Source of the DNA: Deinococcus sp.
GTDB lineage: Bacteria > Deinococcota > Deinococci > Deinococcales > Deinococcaceae
DNA: 12,693 nt
Direction of reading: 5' to 3'
NCBI RefSeq assembly: GCF_025362455.1
Contig: NZ_JANYGJ010000074.1
Coordinates: 1 to 12,693, forward strand
Shown here in pieces: positions 9,204 through 12,693 of the stretch. Position numbers and translations under genes: made by a program. Positions within the stretch are counted from its first letter, which is position 1; every line of letters starts with the position of its first letter. The notes under the pieces are model-generated. The model was not told the origin of the DNA and searched no databases. It saw only the letters and a list, made by a program, of their open reading frames with translations.

Positions 9204-9805
9204 GCGCCGCCGCCAGCGTGCGCTACAACCGGGGCGCCTACCTGTTTCGCCAGAACGACCCGGTGTATCACCTCTACCGGGTCGAAACCGGGCTGGTGCG
9301 GCTGGGCCAGGTCACGCCGCGTGGCCGCCTGATTACCCTGCGGCTGGTGCTGCCCGGCGATTACTGCGGTGAGGACGTGCTGCATAACGGACGCTACCTG
9401 CACCACGCCGAGGCGTTGACCGGTTCGAGCGTGGTGACCATCAACCCGCTGCAACTGCCGGTGCCGAACGTTCTGGAACTGGCCCGCAGCCTCGGCGAGC
9501 AGATGCGCCGGGCCATGGACCACGAGGTGAGCCTCCAGTCGGGCGATCTGCGCCAGCGGGTGGTGCGCTACCTGCTCGAACTGGCCGATACCCCGCTGGG
9601 CGCCGAGGATCCCGACAACCGCCTGTACGTCCGCGCCACCCACGAACTGCTGGCCGAGGGCAGCGGGTCGACGCGCGAGTCGGTCAGCAAGGCCATCACC
9701 GAACTGCGCGACGCGGGCCTGATCGAAACCGGTTACCGCCACATCACCCTGACCAACATCAGCGGCTTGCAGGCCCTGGTGGCGCGGGGCGAGCCGGTAA
9801 AGTAG
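9200..9805 (+). CDS. CRP/FNR-family regulator, LdrP-like
   Basis: This encodes a 201-residue transcription factor. The N-terminal part (~10-90) is a short cyclic-nucleotide-binding-type beta-barrel (GAYLFRQNDPVYHLYRVETG, then LRLVLPGDYCGED). The long helix is at ~92-115, and the C-terminal winged helix (~118-195) includes THELLAEGSGSTRESVSKAI and a LRDAGLIE wing region. There are no clustered cysteines for an FNR-type iron-sulfur centre. I chose the GTG at 9200 because it overlaps the previous stop in a GTGA junction, which implies translational coupling, and it starts just before the barrel. In Thermus thermophilus a LitR and a CRP/FNR protein (LdrP) act together in light-induced carotenoid synthesis; this arrangement suggests the same pairing. 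It could instead sense another signal. Confidence 0.88.
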   Translation: MSAAASVRYNRGAYLFRQNDPVYHLYRVETGLVRLGQVTPRGRLITLRLVLPGDYCGEDVLHNGRYLHHAEALTGSSVVTINPLQLPVPNVLELARSLGEQMRRAMDHEVSLQSGDLRQRVVRYLLELADTPLGAEDPDNRLYVRATHELLAEGSGSTRESVSKAITELRDAGLIETGYRHITLTNISGLQALVARGEPVK

Positions 9806-9880
9806 CTGCCCGGTAAGCACCGATGTCCTCAAGCCCAGCTCCAGGCACGTGAGCGGCGCCCCCGGCGTGCGCCCTTGCGC

Positions 9881-9886
9881 TAGCAT
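9881..9886 (+). promoter_or_regulatory. Candidate -10 TAGCAT for the NDUFA9-like gene
   Basis: TAGCAT fits TANNNT and lies 42 nt before the ATG at 9929, which would give a leader of roughly 35 nt containing the GGAG ribosome-binding site at 9920-9923. No good -35 is visible. The 123-bp gap from the preceding regulator leaves open whether the gene is also read through from that operon. Confidence 0.35.
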
Positions 9887-9928
9887 CCAGGCTCAGCGTC
9901 ACCCATCCCACCTCACCCTGGAGCCTCC

Positions 9929-10828
9929 ATGACTCAAACTTCTCTATCCTCCCTGCGCGTACTCGTCACCGGGGCCACCGGGTTTGTCGGCAGGGCGGTG
10001 GTGGCTGAGCTCTCTCGGCGCGGCCACACGGTCTTCGCCGGGTCGCGTTCGGGCTCGGAATTGCCCGGCGCTGGTGGCCTCAAAGCCGACGTGACCAGCC
10101 TGGAAAGCCTTCAGGCCGCCGTCGCTGAGGCGCAACCCCAGGCGGTCATTCACCTCGTCGGGATCATTGCCGAGAAGGGCAGCCAGACCTTCGGCGCCGT
10201 GCATGTCGAGGGCACCCGTCACGTGCTGGCCGTTACGCCGCCCGGCGCCCGCTACCTCCACATGAGCGCCCTGGGGGCCAATCCCGGCAGCCGCAGCGGC
10301 TACAGCGCCACCAAGGGCCAGGCCGAGCAACTGGTCAGGTCGAGCACGCTAAACTACACCATCTTCCAGCCGTCGCTGATTTTCGGGCCGGGTGACGACT
10401 TTTTCGGACGGGTGCTGAAAAATCTGGTCTCGCAGGCCCCGGTGGTGCCGCAGATCGGCGACGGCCACTTTCCGTTCAGGCCCGTCAGCGTGCAGGACGT
10501 GGCCCAGGCGTTCGCCCTGGCCCTGGAGCGGCCTGAGACGGCAGGCCAGACCTACGAGCTGACCGGCCCGGTGGAGTACACCTTCCGGCAGCTCCTGAAA
10601 CTCGAACTCGCCGCGCTGGGTAAGCGCAAACCCATCGCCGCCGTGCCGCTGCCGCTGATGAACCTGATGGTCCCGCTGATGGGACTGCTGCCCACGCCGC
10701 CGATCACCAGAGACCAGTACGCCATGTTGCTGGAGGGCAATACCGGCGACCCCGAACCGGCGAGGCGGGCGTTCGATCTGCCGATGCTGAATCTGGAAAC
10801 GGAGCTGCCGAAGTTGCTGGGGCGCTGA
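9929..10828 (+). CDS. NDUFA9-like atypical SDR, NAD(P)-binding protein
   Basis: This encodes a 299-residue cytoplasmic protein of the extended/atypical short-chain dehydrogenase family. The N-terminal nucleotide-binding motif is GATGFVG (G15, G18, G21). A tyrosine and lysine in the SDR YxxxK arrangement appear at Y125 and K129. The segment FQPSLIFGPGDDFFGRV (~146-162) followed by PFRPVSVQDVAQA is characteristic of the complex I NDUFA9-like subgroup, whose bacterial members are of unsettled function (quinone, sterol or sugar-nucleotide related). A GGAG ribosome-binding site sits 5 nt before the ATG. The gene follows the CRP-type regulator on the same strand but probably has its own promoter. 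Assignment to the fold is firm; the substrate is unknown. It is not evidence for a complex I operon here, since no nuo gene is nearby. Confidence 0.88.
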   Translation: MTQTSLSSLRVLVTGATGFVGRAVVAELSRRGHTVFAGSRSGSELPGAGGLKADVTSLESLQAAVAEAQPQAVIHLVGIIAEKGSQTFGAVHVEGTRHVLAVTPPGARYLHMSALGANPGSRSGYSATKGQAEQLVRSSTLNYTIFQPSLIFGPGDDFFGRVLKNLVSQAPVVPQIGDGHFPFRPVSVQDVAQAFALALERPETAGQTYELTGPVEYTFRQLLKLELAALGKRKPIAAVPLPLMNLMVPLMGLLPTPPITRDQYAMLLEGNTGDPEPARRAFDLPMLNLETELPKLLGR

Positions 10829-10867
10829 GGCGCGGCTTGTGGCCCGTGGGAAGGGCCTAGGGCGGCT

Positions 10868-10912
10868 GGGCCATCAAAGTTCGGGCCATTAAAGTTTGGG
10901 CCGTCAAAGTTG
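10868..10912. repeat. Three tandem 15-bp repeats
   Basis: Three contiguous 15-bp units (10868-10882, 10883-10897, 10898-10912) follow the pattern GGGCCRTYAAAGTTN and differ at only a few positions. They lie in the convergent gap between the NDUFA9-like gene and the dehydrogenase. Because 15 is a multiple of three, a minus-strand reading gives NFDGP-type pentapeptides, but no gene with a plausible start and domain covers them. Confidence 0.75.
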
Positions 10913-10964
10913 TTCAGAGGGGAGGCGGTGCGCGGTGAGGGCGAACAGAGAGCTGCCGTTACAG

Positions 10965-10997
10965 CACACTGCCCCCTGCACACTGCCCCCTGCACAC
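10965..10997. repeat. 14-bp tandem repeat, about 2.4 copies
   Basis: CACACTGCCCCCTG is repeated exactly at 10965-10978 and 10979-10992 and followed by a partial CACAC. It lies just downstream of the dehydrogenase stop, in the same convergent gap as the 15-bp repeat. It is non-coding and may vary in copy number between strains. No intrinsic terminator is visible in this gap. Confidence 0.75.
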
Positions 10998-11009
10998 CGC
11001 GTCCCGCCC

Positions 11010-11918
11010 CTATCTCAACTCCACCCCGTTCATCTGCTCGATCAGCTTCAGCGCCGCCGTATGGTCCTCGTCCGGCCCGATGAGCTGCGCGGCGCCGCGT
11101 ACCAGGGCGGCCACCTGAGCCAGCAGCGGCGTACTGCCTTTCACCGCATGCACCACGTCCATGGCGATGTCGGCGTCTTTGGCGAGCAGACCGAGCTTGA
11201 AGGTGGGTGGAAACTGGCGGGTCAGCACCCGCTGAGGAATCAGGTTCTGTGAGGCGTTGCTGCGCCCGCTCGACGCGTTGATGACGCTCAGTGCCGCGCC
11301 CAGGTCCACCCCAGACCCGGCCAGGGCCGCCAGCCCCTCTCCCGTCGCCCACAGCGTGACGGCCAGCAGCGCGTTGTTGATCGCCTTGACGGCAAAGCCC
11401 GCCCCGCTCGGCCCGACGTGGGTGACCTGGCCCGCGAAGCTGAGCAGCGCACGCACACGCTCCAGCGCTGCCGCGTCGCCGCCGACCATCACCGTCAGTT
11501 TGCCCGCCTCGGCGCCGACCACGCCACCCGACACCGGAGCGTCCAGAAAGGTGACGCCGCGTGAGCGCAACTCCTCGACCTGACGCCGCGCCGCGTCCGG
11601 GTGGCCGCTGGTGCAGTCGAGCCAGACGGCGCCGGGCCTGAGATTCGGCAACCGGGCCATCACCTCGTCCACCTCGGCGCTGGTGGGCAGGCAGGTGACG
11701 ATCAGGTCGGCGTTTGCCAGGTCGCCCAACTCGGCCACGCGGCTGCCGGTCTCGGCGGTGTGCGCCTCGGCTCTCTCCCGGTGGCGGTTCCAGACGAGCA
11801 GGGTGTGGCCGTTCTCTTGGCTGCTTTGCGCAAGCCAGCGGGCCATCGGGTAGCCCATGGCGCCCAGGCCCAGGAAGGCCAGGGTGATCGGGGCAGGGGA
11901 GGAGTCAGAGGGATTCAT
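11010..11918 (-). CDS. Beta-hydroxyacid dehydrogenase (3-HIBADH family)
   Basis: This encodes a 302-residue NAD(P)-dependent oxidoreductase of the 3-hydroxyisobutyrate / tartronate-semialdehyde / glyoxylate reductase family. The dinucleotide motif is GLGAMGYPMA (residues 17-26), and the substrate-binding signatures are DCTSGHPD (from D101) and DAPVSGG (126-132). The catalytic lysine is K178 in GAGFAVKAINNAL, with the conserved KD at K247-D248. The basic VWNRHRER after the second strand suggests NADP rather than NAD preference, as in glyoxylate/succinic semialdehyde reductases. Length is normal. The ATG at 11918 lies 7 nt after a TAGCCT hexamer, which suggests a leaderless transcript. The gene stands alone and converges on the NDUFA9-like gene. 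The exact substrate is not readable. Confidence 0.93.
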   Translation of the reverse strand: MNPSDSSPAPITLAFLGLGAMGYPMARWLAQSSQENGHTLLVWNRHRERAEAHTAETGSRVAELGDLANADLIVTCLPTSAEVDEVMARLPNLRPGAVWLDCTSGHPDAARRQVEELRSRGVTFLDAPVSGGVVGAEAGKLTVMVGGDAAALERVRALLSFAGQVTHVGPSGAGFAVKAINNALLAVTLWATGEGLAALAGSGVDLGAALSVINASSGRSNASQNLIPQRVLTRQFPPTFKLGLLAKDADIAMDVVHAVKGSTPLLAQVAALVRGAAQLIGPDEDHTAALKLIEQMNGVELR

Positions 11919-11925
11919 CCGGCTC

Positions 11926-11931
11926 AGGCTA
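11926..11931 (-). promoter_or_regulatory. -10 hexamer TAGCCT, leaderless layout
   Basis: On the minus strand TAGCCT (TANNNT) ends 7 nt before the dehydrogenase ATG, the same spacing as for glgP. No Shine-Dalgarno sequence is present and no strong -35 lies 16-18 nt upstream. Confidence 0.5.
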
Positions 11932-11984
11932 GCGCGGCGCGGCAGTGTGGTCTGTCAGGATGCCTGTTTCACCAACTGCATGTG

Positions 11985-12057
11985 ATACGGGATTGCTCTG
12001 ATTCCAGTCTATGTTGAAAAAGCGCCAACATAGACTTCCATCGCCGCCATCCCGTAT
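11985..12057. repeat. Nested inverted repeat (two stems)
   Basis: An inner perfect 11-bp stem (AGTCTATGTTG at 12006-12016, complement at 12026-12036) encloses a 9-nt loop. An outer perfect 9-bp stem (ATACGGGAT at 11985-11993, complement at 12049-12057) surrounds it. The two stems are separated by a symmetrical 12/12-nt internal loop, giving a 73-nt element. No T-run follows on either strand, so it is not a plain terminator. It may be a small transposon-derived palindrome, a structured RNA or a regulatory site. Confidence 0.7.
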
Positions 12058-12186
12058 TGCTTATACTCGCTGTCTTGGGCACAACGGCACCCGTATGGGG
12101 CCTGCCCGCCCGCTCGGATTCGTCTTCGACTCATCTTAAGTTGGTATGAATGAACCCAGGGCCACCCGGCTTTGTGGTCATCCGCC

Positions 12187-12220
12187 AAAAAACGAGCACC
12201 CTGGATTGGGGGTGCTCGTT
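12187..12220 (-). terminator. Intrinsic terminator of the partial minus-strand gene
   Basis: A perfect 11-bp stem (AACGAGCACCC at 12191-12201, complement at 12210-12220) has an 8-nt loop. Read on the minus strand, it runs into six T residues (A-run 12187-12192 on the plus strand). It begins about 80 nt after the stop codon of the gene ending at 12301, so it should end that transcript. Confidence 0.8.
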
Positions 12221-12300
12221 CTGTTCACGTCGCCGTGTTGATGATCGGCTGGGTGAGGAGGGGCTATTCAGGTCCAATGAAGCTCGGAGATCACACTTAA

Positions 12301-12693
12301 CTACTGCACGCCCGTTCCGACGTTGCGCGGCGCCAGCCAAAAACGCAGATCGCTGGAAACGTTGGCACTTCCCTTTCGCAGCGCACTGGACTGCAACGTC
12401 ACGCTCAACTGGGTGGCGCTGACCGTTCGAAGGGCATTGGCATTGGTGACGTTGAGGGCGGTAATGGCCGGGTCACTGCACAGCATGAGGGCTCCAGCAC
12501 TGGTGCCCACGCCGCTTGTTGCTGCTGGGTCGGTGCATTTCCAACTGGCTGAATCCTCGAACTTCATGCCGGTGGCGGTCAATCCGTCAGCCAGCAGGGT
12601 GGCGCGGCCAGTGAAGCCGGTGGTGGGCCAGGGTTGTGCAGCGTCGGTGCCGGGATTGACATAAGCCGAGTAATACATCAGCACCTGGGCGTC
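12301..12693 (-). CDS. C-terminal part of a protein, possibly type IV pilin-like
   Basis: This is the last 130 codons of a minus-strand gene whose 5' end lies beyond the window; the frame is open to the edge, so no internal start is needed. The visible part is Ser/Thr/Ala-rich with few charged residues. It has no membrane segment and contains two cysteines 19 residues apart (C53 and C72 of the visible part) that could form a disulfide. The last segment (TQLSVTLQSSALRKG, then DLRFWLAPRNV) resembles C-terminal beta regions of PilW-like or pseudopilin proteins. That resemblance is weak, and the diagnostic N-terminal prepilin helix is not in view. It could be another secreted or surface protein. 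A clear terminator lies downstream. Confidence 0.6.
   Translation of the reverse strand, partial: DAQVLMYYSAYVNPGTDAAQPWPTTGFTGRATLLADGLTATGMKFEDSASWKCTDPAATSGVGTSAGALMLCSDPAITALNVTNANALRTVSATQLSVTLQSSALRKGSANVSSDLRFWLAPRNVGTGVQ

Larger units (their letters stand above)
11932..12300. other. Intergenic region with structured DNA
   Basis: This 369-bp region separates the starts and ends of two minus-strand genes. It holds a nested inverted repeat (11985-12057) and a terminator hairpin (12187-12220). A plus-strand TATACT (12062-12067) lies just right of the nested repeat, but no good -35 or credible gene follows. The 80 bp between the terminator and the pilin-like gene show nothing further. Confidence 0.5.

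Noticed and set aside
10552..11352. Minus-strand frame encoding NFDGP-type pentapeptide repeats
   Set aside because: It overlaps the 3' ends of two well-supported genes out of frame and has no start context. The pentapeptides come from the 15-bp DNA repeat.
12075..12152. Small plus-strand TTG-initiated frame behind TATACT
   Set aside because: Only about 24 codons, non-ATG start, poor -35 and no similarity that I can recognise; not enough to call a gene.

Overview
The window looks like a chromosomal stretch from a Deinococcus species or close relative in the Deinococcus-Thermus lineage. The evidence is GC-rich DNA with strongly GC-biased third codon positions, a GT35 alpha-glucan phosphorylase of the DUF3417 type, a zinc-finger-free topoisomerase I with a lysine/alanine-rich tail, several genes whose -10 hexamer lies exactly 7 nt before the ATG (the leaderless layout common in Deinococcus), and a B12-photoreceptor/CRP gene pair like that of Thermus. 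The genus is an inference; no rRNA or other marker gene is present.

Layout. Positions 1-116 are one copy of a repeat element. It overlaps the 3' end of a small hypothetical gene (102-383, minus). Next come a DMT/EamA transporter (616-1500, plus) and a convergent alpha-glucan phosphorylase (1565-4102, minus). The phosphorylase diverges from topA (4342-7287, plus) across a 239-bp shared control region. After topA lie a GC-rich hairpin and the second copy of the 116-bp repeat (7437-7552), in the opposite orientation to the first and 115/116 identical. A further ~735 bp of gene-free, repeat-rich DNA follows.

The most distinctive unit is 8289-9805. It encodes a MerR-type regulator with a cobalamin-binding domain that keeps the CarH/LitR signature residues, and its stop codon overlaps by 4 nt the start of a CRP/FNR-family regulator resembling Thermus LdrP. 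Together they suggest a two-gene, vitamin-B12-based light-response switch. The leader upstream holds a perfect 6-6-6 palindrome and two TCAATTGA palindromes that may be operators. No carotenoid or photolyase gene lies in the window, so the targets are outside it or unlinked.

Downstream are an NDUFA9-like NAD(P)-binding protein (9929-10828, plus) and a convergent beta-hydroxyacid dehydrogenase (11010-11918, minus), separated by two short tandem repeats. A nested inverted repeat (11985-12057) and a strong minus-strand terminator (12187-12220) follow. The window ends inside a minus-strand gene that may encode a pilin-like surface protein (12301-12693, partial). The metabolic genes are unrelated to one another and look like ordinary chromosomal neighbours. 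The unusual content is the regulator pair, the inverted 116-bp element and the intergenic repeats.
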